Source of the DNA: Gracilariopsis chorda
Taxonomy: Eukaryota; Rhodophyta; Florideophyceae; Gracilariales; Gracilariaceae
Assembly (NCBI GenBank): GCA_003194525.1
Contig: NBIV01000034.1
Span: 124,001 to 188,000, forward strand
Length of the DNA stretch: 64,000 nt
Direction: 5' to 3'
Position 1 is the first letter of the stretch. The number at the start of each line of letters is the position of its first letter. Of this stretch, positions 9,641 to 21,179 are shown piece after piece. The notes under the pieces are model-generated. The model did not search any database, was not told the DNA's origin, and saw only the letters and a list, made by a program, of their open reading frames with translations. A program made the translations under genes and the position numbers.

Positions 9641-11859
9641 GCGGTCAGAAGGGCTTGATTTGAGAAAGGGCTTTATTTGAGACGGTGCAACTGCAAATGA
9701 CGTCATGTCCTATCCCAGCGCTTCCACTAAACCCTGGCCCAAGATTCCCACACTGTTCAACACCGCCCAAACTCCCTTCGCCTCTACCCCAGAACATTTG
9801 CTGCACAACCATGTCACTTTCCATGCCGCCAAACAGCCCGTCTGAAACGTAATTTCGAACGTAGAAGCGAGGAACAGGCAAACCGCATTCGCGCGGTAGC
9901 ACTCTTCAAAAACGGCTGTACCCCCACGAAACGTTGCATCACCCTGTCATCTTTCACATGCGAAAACCTATCGCTTGTTCCAAGCAACAAAATTGACAAA
10001 CAGATCCATACTCCACAAGCTCCTGAATCGCGTAGACTTACCAGGTAGACCAACAACTCTAAGCCAAACACAAGAAGAAGCGATTGTTAAGCGCGTCATT
10101 TATGCAGTTCAGCGCAGATTTTCATTCGATGCAATCCAAATGAAAAGTCTAATCGCAGATGTAACGGCCGATGGACCGGTTCGATACCAGCGTGGTGTTC
10201 CCTCTGATGCAGCCATTCGTTCAATTCGTGCACGGTACCGTTCTCTAACGTTTAGCTACGCCAAAGACATGTCTCATAAGTACTTTGCCGGTGAGAATAT
10301 AGACCATGTCAAGACGCTTAGTACACTTCTAACAGAGCTTCAAAAACAAGAACCCGTCCTTTTCCAAGATCCAGATCGTATCTGGAACCTAGAAGAGACA
10401 GCTGTGAATGCTTCGCGGGGTCGCAGATTGAACTTATTTTGAGCTTCCAGTAGTCATGTTTCCGGCAGACGTCGTGACCTGAAAGAGAATGGCAAGGATT
10501 TCACCGCCGTCGTGATTGTTTCGAGCTGTGGGAAACTTGCACCACCTTTTCTTATCGCACAAGGGAAAAGGTTTGTGCCGAAGGGGATGGAAGAAATCAA
10601 GCAAGATACTGTTATTTTCTTGTCTCCAAAATACAAGTGGCTTGGCTACAATACCTGGATTCCAACCGGTACGGTCGTCCGATGTTTACCAAAGGGAAAC
10701 ATGGATCGTGCAACTTTGACCCATGTCATGAAGCATTTTGCAGAATTCGCGCGTCAGTTCGTGTCGCCTTCAAAGTCACTATTGCTCTTGCTTGATGAGC
10801 ATAGCTCTCGCAAAGGTACAGACTGGTTGGTAGAATGCGAGAAGTTGAAGATACATGTCATTCAGCTTCCCGCCAATACTTCACATTTCCTTCAGCCTTG
10901 TCATTCCCATACAAAAAAAACATTTCAAGGAAGAAACGAGGTCCGTTCGTGATGTTTTTCTGGGAAGCGGAGAGTATTCCCATGCCAATATGTGTTTCAA
11001 AATGAAACTGGCCATTGCTGGCTATCGAACAACTACGCCTGAAGTTGTGAAGAAGAGCTTTGTTGACGTTGGGATGTGGCTGATGGATAACGTCTTCGTG
11101 GACAGACTTCGTGAGAAATTGGAAATGCGAGCTGATTCGAAGAGTCGGAAAAGTGAAACGGATACACTTGAGGTAAGATCTCCCAATTGGCTCCAAACCA
11201 AATACGAAACGATTTACCGAAAGATCCGTGACGCATTGTCTACTCGCGTTAATCCAGCTGCCGCAGTCACAGAAGTAGAGAATATCCTCCAGAACAAATG
11301 CTCAACAAATCGAATTATATGGGAAGCAGCACCATTGCGTGCTCCAGTTCGTGTGGTCCGTGGAAGAGATGCCAGTGATGGAGGAACCCCGGCTTAACGA
11401 CTCAATCAGAGCACGGGTAACGAAAACAAGCAACCGCCAAACCCCACCATCGTAAAGAAAGAATGCGATGCTTCACCAGAGAAAGTAAAGGAGAGAACGG
11501 AGCTCTTGTATCTGAATTGTTTGGACAAGAATCTGCCGCCACTGTTTAAGAGTTGCGGGATGACAGTGTGCCGATAACTAAGATAGTGAGACGTCGACAA
11601 GCCAAACAAAGAAGTGAAAACTTACGGGTTGAACTAGGGGAAGGACCACGAGTCCCAAGAGGCACGCGCAGATCGCGCATGCCTCTATAAGCGGCAAAAA
11701 AAGCACTGGGGTTGGCGGTAGCGTCGTCTCAAATAAAGCCCTTGGCCTCATTGCACCGCATTTTTGCTTTACAGGATGGGATATTTTGTGAAAAAGCAGC
11801 CTCAAAATCGTCTTTTTCTGAAGCCCAGTGTGTGTCTCAAATTGAGCCCTTCTGATCGC
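9641..11859 (+). mobile_element. Pogo-like DNA transposon A
   Basis: 2219-bp element bounded by 25-bp terminal inverted repeats at 9641-9665 and 11835-11859, with TA at both flanks (9639-9640, 11860-11861) as the target duplication. The repeats agree except at three positions; the shared core is TCAGAAGGGCT...ATTTGAGA. A second, subterminal copy of the motif lies inside each end: AAGGGCTTTATTTGAGAC at 9666-9683 and its inverse at 11726-11743. It encodes a decayed DDE transposase. The right-hand TA is also the left-hand TA of element B. Confidence 0.9.
9827..11397 (+). pseudogene. Pogo-like (DDE_1) transposase of element A, broken
   Basis: The N-terminal helix-turn-helix part (RQTARLKRNFERRSEEQANR) is readable from 9827 and aligns with element B. 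The frame then shifts to that starting about 9975, with GRPTTLSQTQEEAIVKRVIY, FSFDAIQMKSLIADV and IWNLEETAVNA (normally IWNLDET). A stop lies at 10440, then the same frame continues through KLAPPFLIAQGKR and LLLLLDEHSSRKGTDW to IHVIQLPANTSHFLQPC. The third catalytic Asp expected after LQPC is His here. A frameshift occurs in an A-run near 10912, and the C-terminus (KMKLAIAGYR and onward) ends at 11397. Inactive. Confidence 0.85.
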
Positions 11860-11861
11860 TA

Positions 11862-14020
11862 ACCCTCATAAGGGCTCAATTTGGCAAAGCTATATTGACA
11901 ACAAGTTAGCCAGTAGAGAACAGATTCTGATTCCCAATGAGCTCCCGGATCTCCCATTGCACTTTCTTTCTACCTCTTTGGGTCTCACCTAGAGTCCTGA
12001 GACTACAAACCGCATCATGCCTCAGTCCATGCGCCAGCAAATAGCCAAATTCGAGGCCGACTATAGTAGAAGGGAAGATTTAGAGCTTCGTCGCCGAAAA
12101 GCCGCTGAGCTCATTCGATCCCATCAAACTACTACTGGCGTTGCCACTGCAACTTCAATAAGTACACAAACACTTTATCGTATCAAGAAAACTATTACAA
12201 ACGATCAAACGCATACTCTGAACCGCCTCCATACACCCAGTGAACACCATGCCTGTCGCATACCAGTTCTTTTTCGTTCAGAAGAGCACATGCTGGTAAA
12301 TCGCGCGATATTTGCGTCTGAACGCGCGTTTACGATGGGTGTGCATTAAATACGGTCAGTGATGGGTCAGATTGCCAATGATGGTCGCAAGACGTTGAAG
12401 AATGGCCTACCTTCCATATATGCTTTACGGTCGTTTCGGTCTCACAATCGCCAATTAACAACGCACCGCACAGACAATGTTGTGCTCAAGCAAATCAGCG
12501 CACAAAACCACGAACACCTGAAAACCTTGGTAGACGTCATAGACAGGGTCAAAGAAAAGATGCCGGACTTTTTCCCAGACCCTCGAAATGTGTGAAACCT
12601 GGATGAAACTGCCATTTTCGCTTCATTCGGTGGTCGGTATTGTGGCTTTAATGACACAAACCGGAGAAATGGAGGTCTCAGAAGGAAAATGAATGACAGT
12701 GGAAAGCACCTTACATCCGTCATCAGAAGCTGTGCTGCAAGCCATACTGCTCCAATGTTCCTCATTGCGCAAGGAAAAGGTCCTGTTAAAAAATGGATGA
12801 ATCCCACTCCACAACACATTACGGATAAGCTTCCCGACGACTATTAATGGCTGGGTGAAGGCGAATGGATTCCAACAGGCACGGGGCTCGTCTGCAGCAC
12901 AGAGGGGTCAATCACCAAAGAACTTCTGCCAAAAGTTATAGCACCCTTCCACAATATTGTGCGCAAGTTCGTCCCGCAAAAAATGATTCTTCTGTACATC
13001 GATGGTCATAGTTCAAGAAAGGGAACAGAATGGATTGAAGTCGCTGTAGCCAAAAACATTGAAATCACCCAACTCCGTGCGAACACCTATCACTTTCTAC
13101 ACCCTTGTGACGATCACATAAATAAGGTGTACAAAGAGAATGTCAGAAACGCTTCGGATGTGTTCTTATACAAGGGAGCTTACCTGAATGCAAACAACTC
13201 TGTGAAGATGAAACTTGCAGCGGCGGCATATCGGTCCTTGAATGCAAACCTTGCTGTCAGACCCTTCTTCAACTGTGGTCTATAACCACTTGACACGGAC
13301 AACGATAAGAAGTTTGGCAAGTCCCCACTGCCTGAACCAGAACCCGGAACACAAGTTAACCTCCCAGCCGCAGGAAGCTCCCGACTTGCCGATGATGCGA
13401 TTGCGACAGAAGTTCGGAGAATTGCGTGCAAAGTCACGAACTCCAGCGACTGCTTGCGTCAGATTGAGAACGTTCTACAACAAAAACCGTCAGCGAATAT
13501 TGTAATATGGCGTCTGAACCTGTAAAAACGCCACCAAAGGCAAATTCCTACACTAACCCGGGGGAACTCCTGCCCTGTGGCTAGCAGAAGGTGTTTTTCC
13601 TTTCAGTTCGCCAAACGGTCTCGGCGGCACTCATAATGGGTCTGGATTCAGTGGTGGAGCGCAAGATAAGGAGAACGATGCTCAGGGAGGTGACATGATC
13701 CTTCTGGCTTTGGTGGAATCAAACGCCCGTGACGGCTTTGATGACTAACTGATCGCAATATGGCCATGACGAGACCAGAACACTGTGGATGGTGTCCTTA
13801 AGTTGTCCACACAGCATTAAGCTGCTTCCGCTACGATGGCGATTCGCCATTACCGTTGAGAGGTAGAAGTGGAGCGCGAGCTCTGTCTGCCAAATTGAGC
13901 CCTTGGTGACAACCGTTGCTTTTGAGCAGTAGAAAATGAAGTGCAATCAACCTCTGCACGTCTGTTTTGACTGGTTTCTTAGACACACTAATGTCTGCCA
14001 AATTAAGACCTTGTGAGGGT
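11862..14020 (+). mobile_element. Pogo-like DNA transposon B
   Basis: 2159-bp element with 25-bp inverted repeats at 11862-11886 (ACCCTCATAAGGGCTCAATT...) and 13996-14020, flanked by TA at 11860-11861 and 14021-14022. A subterminal copy of the repeat (TGCCAAATTGAGCCCTTGG) lies at 13887-13905. It is the same family and almost the same length as element C, and a relative of element A, whose repeat ends in TTTGAGA instead of TTTGGCA. It abuts A with one shared TA. Confidence 0.92.
12017..13525 (+). pseudogene. Pogo-like transposase of element B, four nonsense codons
   Basis: A complete-length transposase frame of 502 codons from ATG 12017 to TAA 13523, without any indel but with four in-frame stops at 12347, 12593, 12845 and 13283. 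In order: an N-terminal helix-turn-helix region (IAKFEADYSRREDLELRRRK), FASERAFTM, the first catalytic block NLDETAIFASFGG, APMFLIAQGKG, LLYIDGHSSRKGTEW (second Asp) and YHFLHPCDDHINKVY (third Asp). Set against elements A and C, the stops sit where CAA, TGG, CAA and TGG are expected, so each needs only C-to-T or G-to-A changes. The three catalytic acidic residues are retained. Non-autonomous as it stands. Confidence 0.9.
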
Positions 14021-14038
14021 TACTACGATATTGTGCTA

Positions 14039-16196
14039 ACCTTCAAAAGGGCTCAATTTGGCAAAGGGTTTAAGTTGGCAGAGCCCCCTCCAGGTTTGGT
14101 CGTTTGCTTGTAGCTCAGAAACAACTCACAGACAGGCTCTCAAACCCGCCGGGGTAGTTTAGCTTCACTCTTTGAGAACTTACGTAGCTTCTCACGACAC
14201 AACACCCACCATTCCCCTATCAATTCGACGCCAGACGGCCAAAATAATTGCCAACCACATACGGCGAGAAGATTTGCAGGCAAGCCGCCGAGAAGCAGCA
14301 ATTTTAATCGGCCAGCACCATAATGTTGCAGACATTTCCGCAGCAACGTCAATTAGCAACCTCACTCTCCACCGCATCAAAAAAGAAAGAAGAGAAAGCC
14401 AAAACCAGACACTCCACCGACAGCTTACCCCAACAAAGCACTATGCAGAACGCAAACCAGTTCTGAATTCCTCGGAAGAGAATATGGTAGTAGAACGCGA
14501 GATTTTTGCGTCTGAGCGAGCTTTCACCATCCGCGAGCATCAAATGCGCTCCATGGTGACGCAGGTTGCTACCGATGGCGGTAAGACCTTCAAAAAGAAT
14601 TGCCGTCCATTTGGTCTCTGCACTCGTTTTGGTCGAAAAACCGCCACTGACAATGCCCAGGACGGAAAACGTAGTACTCAAACGCATTAGTGCGCAAAAC
14701 ACAGAACATCTCCCGAATTCGGTTGATGTGATAAATAACGCCAAGCGAGAGATGCCATACATCGTTACAGATCCGCAAAAAATATAGAACCTTGATAAAA
14801 CAGCTATATTGGCCTCGTACGGATGTTGCTATAAAAGATTTAGTGCGGCGAACGGAAGAAACGGCGGTATGCGAACGAAAATGAAAGACACTGGGAAACA
14901 TCTCACGTCCATTATAGTAGGTTGTGTTGCAGGGCACATAGCACCAATATTTCTCATTGCATGAGGCAAGGAGCCAGTGAAAAACTGTATGAAACCGGTA
15001 CCAGAACAGGTAAATGGAAAGCTGCCAGCAGATTACCAATGGTTAGGGGAAGAAGATTGGCTTCCCAAGGGCACTAAAATCTCGTGCAGCACCAAAGGTT
15101 CGATCAACAAGGACTTACTCTCAGATGTAGTTATCCAATTCAACTCTTTTGCACGCAAGTTTGTTCCCCAAGAAGAAAAGGTTCTTCTGTATATTGATGG
15201 CCATAGTTCACGCAAGGGATTGGAGTGGATCGATGCTGCGCTCGCCTAAAATATTGAAGTGATTCAACTCCATGCCAACACTTCTCACTTTCTCCAACCC
15301 TGTGACGATCGCACTAACAAAATTTTCGAAGATCAATTCAGAAATGCATTAAATGTGTTTCTGTATACTGGTTCGTACCTTAATGCGAACTTTTTTGTGA
15401 GAATGAAACTAGCTGCCGCTGCATATAGGACCTTGAATGCGCCTCTTGCTTTGAAGAGCTTTAATAACTGTGAATTATAGGAGAACCCGAAGATTGGCCT
15501 TCCGGCCACAGGAATTCCACGAATTGCCGACAACATCATTGCACAGAGAGTGCGTCAAATAGCGCGGAAGTTGAGAGATTCCAGTGAACGTCTCCGTCAA
15601 ATCGAGAATTTACTGCAACAGAATCCCTTTGAAATTGTGTCATATGGCGCCTGGAGCCTGTCATAACGCCATCGAAAGCAAGGCTTAGCCCCAACCCAGG
15701 CGGTGCTCCTGCTCTGAGACTCACGAATATAATTGTAACGACACGTAACGCCAGTATGTTGGCCATTGATGCAATGGGGTTCGCGTTGGTTCAGACTGAA
15801 GAAGAGAAAGAGAATGGTGGCCAGTACGAAGATAATGCGGGTTCCTACAAAGAAAATGGAGGTCAGTTGGATGGAGAGGAAGTGCAGCAGTTGGCCCTGG
15901 CGCATAGTTTTGTAGATTTTGACGACATACCTATTGCATTCTGGGCGAAAAGGGTCAGGAAAGCCCCAAGGGTGGGCATGGAATCCCTCCGGAACGAAGC
16001 GGCTTCGGCGTTGCTCTCTATGCATCACTTCTGCTAGCGATTAAAGTGGTGCAGCTCTCCCGTCTGCCAAATTAGGCCCTTGGTGACCAGCATGTGTTTA
16101 ATCCTTAAAACATTGTTCAAATATGTGCGTTTTTGCTTACATTTTGGCCTCTTTTTTAGGCACAGAATCTCTGCCAAATTGAGCGCTTGTGAGGGT
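14039..16196 (+). mobile_element. Pogo-like DNA transposon C
   Basis: 2158-bp element with 25-bp inverted repeats at 14039-14063 and 16172-16196 (core AAGGGCTCAATTTGGCA, inverted TGCCAAATTGAGCGCTT), flanked by TA at 14037-14038 and 16197-16198. A subterminal copy TGCCAAATTAGGCCCTTGG lies at 16064-16082. Same orientation and family as element B, from whose right-hand TA it is separated by only 14 bp. Confidence 0.92.
14208..15665 (+). pseudogene. Pogo-like transposase of element C, broken
   Basis: Parallel to the element B protein: helix-turn-helix region IRRQTAKIIANHIRREDLQA from about 14225, FASERAFTIREHQMRSMV, then a frameshift near 14600 into NVVLKRISAQNTEHL. A stop at 14785 replaces the Trp of IWNLD. 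Then KTAILASYG, LLYIDGHSSRKGLEW (second Asp), a stop at 15247, and SHFLQPCDDRTNKIF (third Asp), and a stop at 15478. The ATG aligned with the start of B is changed to ATT. At least one frameshift and several stops make it inactive. Confidence 0.86.
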
Positions 16197-16312
16197 TACC
16201 CCCGTACAAAGGGATTTTCTCGGCACTATACCGAACTGCGCACTACAGAGTTCAGGCAAAACAGCAGTAGATATCTAAAGCGTTTCGTGATCAGCAACTG
16301 TCATCTGCAAGT

Positions 16313-17882
16313 TCAAATCTCGCGACGTTTGGCGGGGACAAATCCACGCCTGACCTGCTGCAAACAACAACCAACATCGCCTAACTTACTCTCCAACGCC
16401 CAACGCTGCAATTCAGCTTTGCAATCAATAATTATAGATTCAGGAGGCAGCAGCTCGCAAAGAACCAAGTCTCCATCGTCATCAGAATCCGTTTCGATTA
16501 TTTGAGGTACGTTAATATCTCTCCAATTCTCAAACTGCAACGGATCTTCAACCACTGCTTCGCTGACATTTAAATAATCTTTAATCGTGACCCTTTTTTT
16601 GACGTTCTTCTCTGTAACATCGTCTGACATTAGTTCATGAAAAGCATCATGACGATCCAAACACAAACCTATTCGTTCGAGTGCTTTTCAAATATTCTCC
16701 AACTCCTCTCTATACCGTGACCACTCATTTTTCCTTCGCTGGATAAAACTTCTGAAACATGATGCATGGGAACCACATTGGTTTTCACCCATTACTGAGC
16801 CACAGTTGCCTGTGATACGTTTTCCCACGCTTTTTTAACCACTATAGATACATCAAGTAAATGAGGGTCAAAACCTTCCTCCATTCCACGCATTCCAGCC
16901 ATCAAAGCTCTGAAATTTTCCCGGTACTTCTATCTCGTCTCAATATTTGCAAGAATCTTGTGAAACAGAAGACTACAGTACTTCATCTTCCATTTCGATA
17001 TAATGCCTAAGTCCATAGCCTGGTGTAATGCAGTACACTTGAGCAGGAACTTCATAATAGTGACCTGCCTTCTGCTGTCAGTTAAATCCGTTCCATGTGG
17101 CACGCAGTTAACCCTCAACAAAACACACTTTCGAAAAGTTATCTTTCTCACATTTCGTAAAAATATCTCATAAAATCAACGCTTGAATGTACCAGTATCC
17201 GTCCAAGCATTTCTTTGACTAAATTACGGCACGGCAGGCTTACCTAGACGAAATCACGAAAGCATCTAGGATTATTTGACTTACTGATAATTGCCACTGG
17301 AATTTTTGTGTTCCATCTCCATTAGTGCAAACGTTTGCAGTGATTCGGTCCTTGCTCTTCTTTGCTTTCGTACCACAAACAGTATCGTGATTTGCGTACT
17401 CAGATATCTACGTGCTGCGAGGCAGTAGTTTGAAGAACAGACCAGTTTTATCGACATTATAAATTCAATCTATATCGAAACTCGGAAATTTCTCAAGTAT
17501 TTGCTTCATTTCGCTCGCAACAAGCGCGGTGGGAACACTACCGCCCTCTCCATGTAACGCAACTGACTGCAAAGAGTACCATTTGACAAAAATGATGGAC
17601 CCACCCGACTGCGGCTTTGAACTTTGTTATTCTCTGATAGTAGTTTGCTTCTGCGTCAGTCATCGTTTTGCAAAGTTTGTTGCGTATCATCATCGCCTTA
17701 TGTTGAAGCACAGACTGCGTACCTGGCATTTTGCACGACCGTGCAAAGTGTACAAAGTCGAGTAGCTGCTTTTCAATCAACGGGAATATAGGTGGTCTGC
17801 TTGATTTGCGATTAGAAGAAAAAGTGGTGCCCTCTGCTTGTTGAATCAGCAAAGGAGCATTGCCCCGAATTTTTGTTACCAA
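16313..17882 (-). pseudogene. Tigger/CENP-B-like transposase remnant
   Basis: Read on the minus strand, the remnant begins near 17882 with a CENP-B/Tc5-type DNA-binding domain (PPIFPLIEKQLLDFVHFARS, later FKAAVGWVHHF). It continues around 17460-17260 with a Tigger-like block containing YNVDKTGLFFKLLP (first Asp) and KAKKSKDRITANVC, then near 17050 TALHQAMDLGIISKWKMKY (catalytic QPMDxGVI block, here HQAMDLGII), and ends at 16313 after an acidic C-terminal part (ETDSDDDGD). Multiple stops and frameshifts separate these blocks. Inverted repeats were not identified. It is a separate lineage from elements A-C because it carries the CENP-B-type domain. Confidence 0.8.
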
Positions 17883-18027
17883 ACAGCGCTAGATCTTGTA
17901 CTGATGCATAATGAATACAACATTAGTGCCAGTGGTAAGCTGCCGGGCTGCATGGACCTGCTGAGCGACTGTAAATCGAGCACGTTTGCGCTTTGAAAGG
18001 GTGTGTTCGGTGTGTGTTAGTGATGTG

Positions 18028-18555
18028 TGAAGTGCAAGGCTCCCGGGAAGGGATTTTTGGTACCTGGTTGGTTTCCGGAATGTTTCGGGAATGTATTCAC
18101 TGCATGAACTATGACCACTAATAGTGGATTTGACACGTGGGACACGGAAGAGTCAATTGGCGATTGGCCACAGTAGTTGGCGTAAACCACCAAAGTGGAG
18201 TAATTTAGTTAACTCTATTTGTTATTTTTACACCCATTTCTGGGATGATTAGTACTTAGTGCGTCGGCGGGTTGCCGCTGCACCAGTGAACCTTCCAAAA
18301 CAAGGGACCCAAACCTGGGGAGTTGCTTCTAGACCTCACCGCCGTCGCGTGTTCTCTGCTCCTCTTTGGAGGGAAGCACTGTCGCACACAAAAAGTCTAA
18401 CCCCCTTGCCTATCTAAATGACCCGGGTGATCGGATTGTTATTCCAACTTTCTTGGTGTTACCCTTGTATAAGGTTTATTTACCGGCACTGCCGTTACGC
18501 TTCGTCACGACACTCGTCACTGAGCACTGAGCTTCCCCTTATTTTTCTTTTTACA
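18028..18555 (+). repeat. 5' LTR of Ty3/gypsy element 1
   Basis: Starts TGAAGTGCAA and ends near CTTTTTACA. It matches 26749-27260 over its whole length (for example CACTAATAGTGGATTTG and GGATGATTAGTACTTAGTGCG in both). Similarity runs about 14 bp further into GGGTGGCTTTC, so the right boundary is uncertain. A tRNA primer site could start at the TGG of GGGTGGCTTTCCCG. Confidence 0.85.
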
Positions 18556-18568
18556 GGGTGGCTTTCCC

Positions 18569-19141
18569 GCTACCCATGGATCCATACCAAACACAGACTT
18601 TCCGTCAATGACGGAGGACACGTTCGAAGCGGCGCATGACAAACCCGTATTGTACGTCGGGAACCATCGCGTTCAGCCACCACGAGTCCCGTTTATCAAC
18701 GTTCAATCCCGTTATCAACGGCCTGGATGGAAAGACACCCGCCCTGAGGTACGCTTCTCCAATGCTCTGGATACTAGCCGGCGCGTTGCCGTGTTGGCTC
18801 AACATTGCCACCTTTGCTACACCAATGGCCATAAATCTCCTCAGCGTCTTTGCTCACTGAATGATATGGCCAAGGTGGTGTCAAATTACGATGCCCTCAC
18901 TCCAGAGGAGAAACTTTCCGTTCTGACGGCTTCCTACCTCCATGCTAAAAGGAAGTTCTTGCATGCCTTGGCACATATTGCGCGTGCACGGCTAGCTCCA
19001 GATAACCCGAGTTGGGAATTCGCGCAAACGTCCGACGCAACCACCGCTTATGCGGATAAGAACCCCGGCATCCTGAATGAAGCTCTCGTGGTCGAGGATC
19101 CTGGAGTATCGCATACAGCGGTAATCTCCCAGGAAAACTAA
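18569..19141 (+). pseudogene. gag remnant of Ty3/gypsy element 1 (nucleocapsid part)
   Basis: Only the C-terminal nucleocapsid part of gag survives. A 177-codon frame from ATG 18608 has a zinc-knuckle-like run CHLCYTNGHKSPQRLC, with wider spacing than the canonical CX2CX4HX4C, followed by LNDMAKVVSNYDALTPEEK. This aligns with CYSCYARHHLSAEC...LGQVILNYEALSEAER of element 5. The capsid part expected between the LTR and this point is missing, so gag is deleted at its 5' end. Confidence 0.75.
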
Positions 19142-19221
19142 CTGAAGGAGTCTCCCCTTTGGGAGAGGATTCCTCAGATATGAGGCCGTTGACGCCCTAG
19201 ACTTCGCCACCTCGCTCCCCG

Positions 19222-19731
19222 GTGAAAATCCTTTCAAGGAAGTGCACCGCAGACGCGGACTCTGTACACCTTTCTGTGCTGCGTCGCCCATGGATACAGA
19301 GTGAAACCCCCCGGATTCCAGATAGAATTTTGTTCATGGCTAAGCGCAACTACAAGGTTTATGCCGACCTTGGCCTTGACACACATTTTATTGTGAAATT
19401 TCTAACAGTCCTGGACACAGATGCAGGCCACAACTTCATTTTGGAATCATTGTTACCCCCACAGGTGCGGTCTCTTGTTCGTTCAGAATCGGTTCCTGAC
19501 GTCACAGATGCGAACAAAAATCCATTAAAAACGTTGGGTACCTTCTACTTAGTCGTGCGGTTGGGCACCTCCGCGGTGAAGCTCGAATTTATTGTTTGTC
19601 GGTCACTGGCCGCTCCGGTCATACTGGGATGTGATTACTACGACAGAATTTTCGACGCAATCAGGGCGCGCCTTAAGCGTGTGGAAGTCTGCAATGGATC
19701 GTCAGTCCCGATTGTCCATCGCCCAGTGTAG
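19222..19731 (+). pseudogene. Retropepsin remnant of Ty3/gypsy element 1
   Basis: Aligns with the element 5 protease: MAKRNYKVYADLGLDTHF, the active-site stretch VLDTDAGHNFI (element 5 has VLDTGAGPNFI), the flap region, LAAPVILGCDYYDR and GSSVPIVHRPV. The catalytic DTG triad reads DTD here, so the Gly needed at the active-site loop is lost. The frame is open but probably inactive, and downstream parts continue in other frames. Confidence 0.78.
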
Positions 19732-19851
19732 CGTGCTTCGCAGAAAGAAGTACTACTATCTGCTGCGCAGGAACCACCGCCCGCGTCTCACAAGCCCATC
19801 AAACTTTGAGTCGCAGCCTCGGTTCCTATACCACGTAAGTCCCAAATCTAG

Positions 19852-21063
19852 ATGCAACTCAATTGCTGTCAACATGGTCTTCGGGTTATTCAACCTCTGT
19901 CCTCGTTATACGAAAAATACCAGCCTACGCTGGGGAACAGATTTTTTCACGCTACCCCGGATGCTCTTTTCCGGATACTAGCTGCCAGTCTTGGACAACG
20001 CTTCCAGTATCTGGTGAAAAAAGAAGTAATTGGAAGCTTCCCTCCACACCCCCTTGGGATGCTCCTAACGAAGATGACGAACGCCGATGTTCTCGGAGTT
20101 GCTGCCTCTTCTGAGAACGCCACTCCTACCACCGACAAACTATCGTCAAATAACAGGGAGGAAACCGTTGTTTTAACGTCGAACACCCCAAATAACTCGA
20201 AATTGACGGCCACAGCTGTATCACAGGACAATGTTACAGCGCGTTCTGACCGATTGGACCCCATAAAGGCACTGGAAGATATAGACCGCAGCCATGTGCT
20301 CGAATCACACCGCGACAAACTCCGTGCAATGCTACGGGAATTTACCACGATGTGGGATGGCTCGCTCTGCAGGATTAATGCTACGGAACGCCGGATTGAT
20401 TCTTTACCAGTTACACGTCCGATGGCACAATCCCCTTACAAGACAGCACCTAAAGCTCGGGAAGAGATGCAGTCCCAACAGGACAAAATGCTCAGCGCAG
20501 GTGTGATAGAGCCCGCTCTATCACCATGGGCATCCCCAGTTGTACAGGCTTTAAAGGCCGACGTAACCTGGATGTTCTGTGTCGACTATTGCCAGCTTAG
20601 TGCCATGACCGTTAGGGACACATATCCTATTCCTCGTACGAACGGGTGCATGGACTTCCTTGGAGAACATACCGCGTTCACGGCTTTGGTCACCAACACG
20701 GGTTATTGGCAGGTGCCTGTTAGACAAAAGGATCGTGATAAGACCAAGTTCACCTGTAACGCAGGATTGTACCGCTTCAAGCGGATGCCGTATAGTTTGA
20801 AAAATGCTACGGCTACCTTTCAGCGTGCAACAGATATTATATTGAACTGCTTCAAGTGGCGGAGCTGCATGGTCTACCTGGATGATACTATCATCTTCTC
20901 CATTAATTTGGACGACCATCTTACCCATGTCAGGGACATTCTGACCATGCTCCAAGATGCAGTAACTACCCTCAAGTTGAAAAAGTGCGAGTGTTTCATC
21001 GATACAGTCACGTATCTGGGACATATCATCCGTCCGGGATGGTTAATGCTCGAGAAGGCTTGA
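19852..21063 (+). pseudogene. Reverse transcriptase of Ty3/gypsy element 1, stop-truncated
   Basis: A 403-codon frame. The first ~140 residues correspond to the protease-RT spacer (VLGVAASSENATP aligns with VLGISPESD of element 5). RT motifs follow in order: MLSAGVIEPALSPWASPVV, FCVDYCQLSAMTVRDTYPIP, LYRFKRMPYSLKNATATFQ and the catalytic VYLDDTIIF, then VTYLGHIIRPG. The frame ends at TGA 21061. Substitutions at conserved positions (DAN changed to NTN in TLDANWGYW; FGL to YSL) indicate decay. Confidence 0.85.
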
Positions 21064-21179
21064 TTCAAGTCCCTCTTTAAGGCTAAAGAACCCCGCACTC
21101 AAACATAGCTCCGCTCCTTCTTAGAGCTGTTCAACGTCTACCGACGGTTTATCACGACATTTAGGATATCGCGGCACCT

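Noticed and set aside
10176..10188. GGTTCGATACC resembling a tRNA B box
   Set aside because: It lies inside the transposase frame of element A and no acceptor or anticodon arm can be folded around it.
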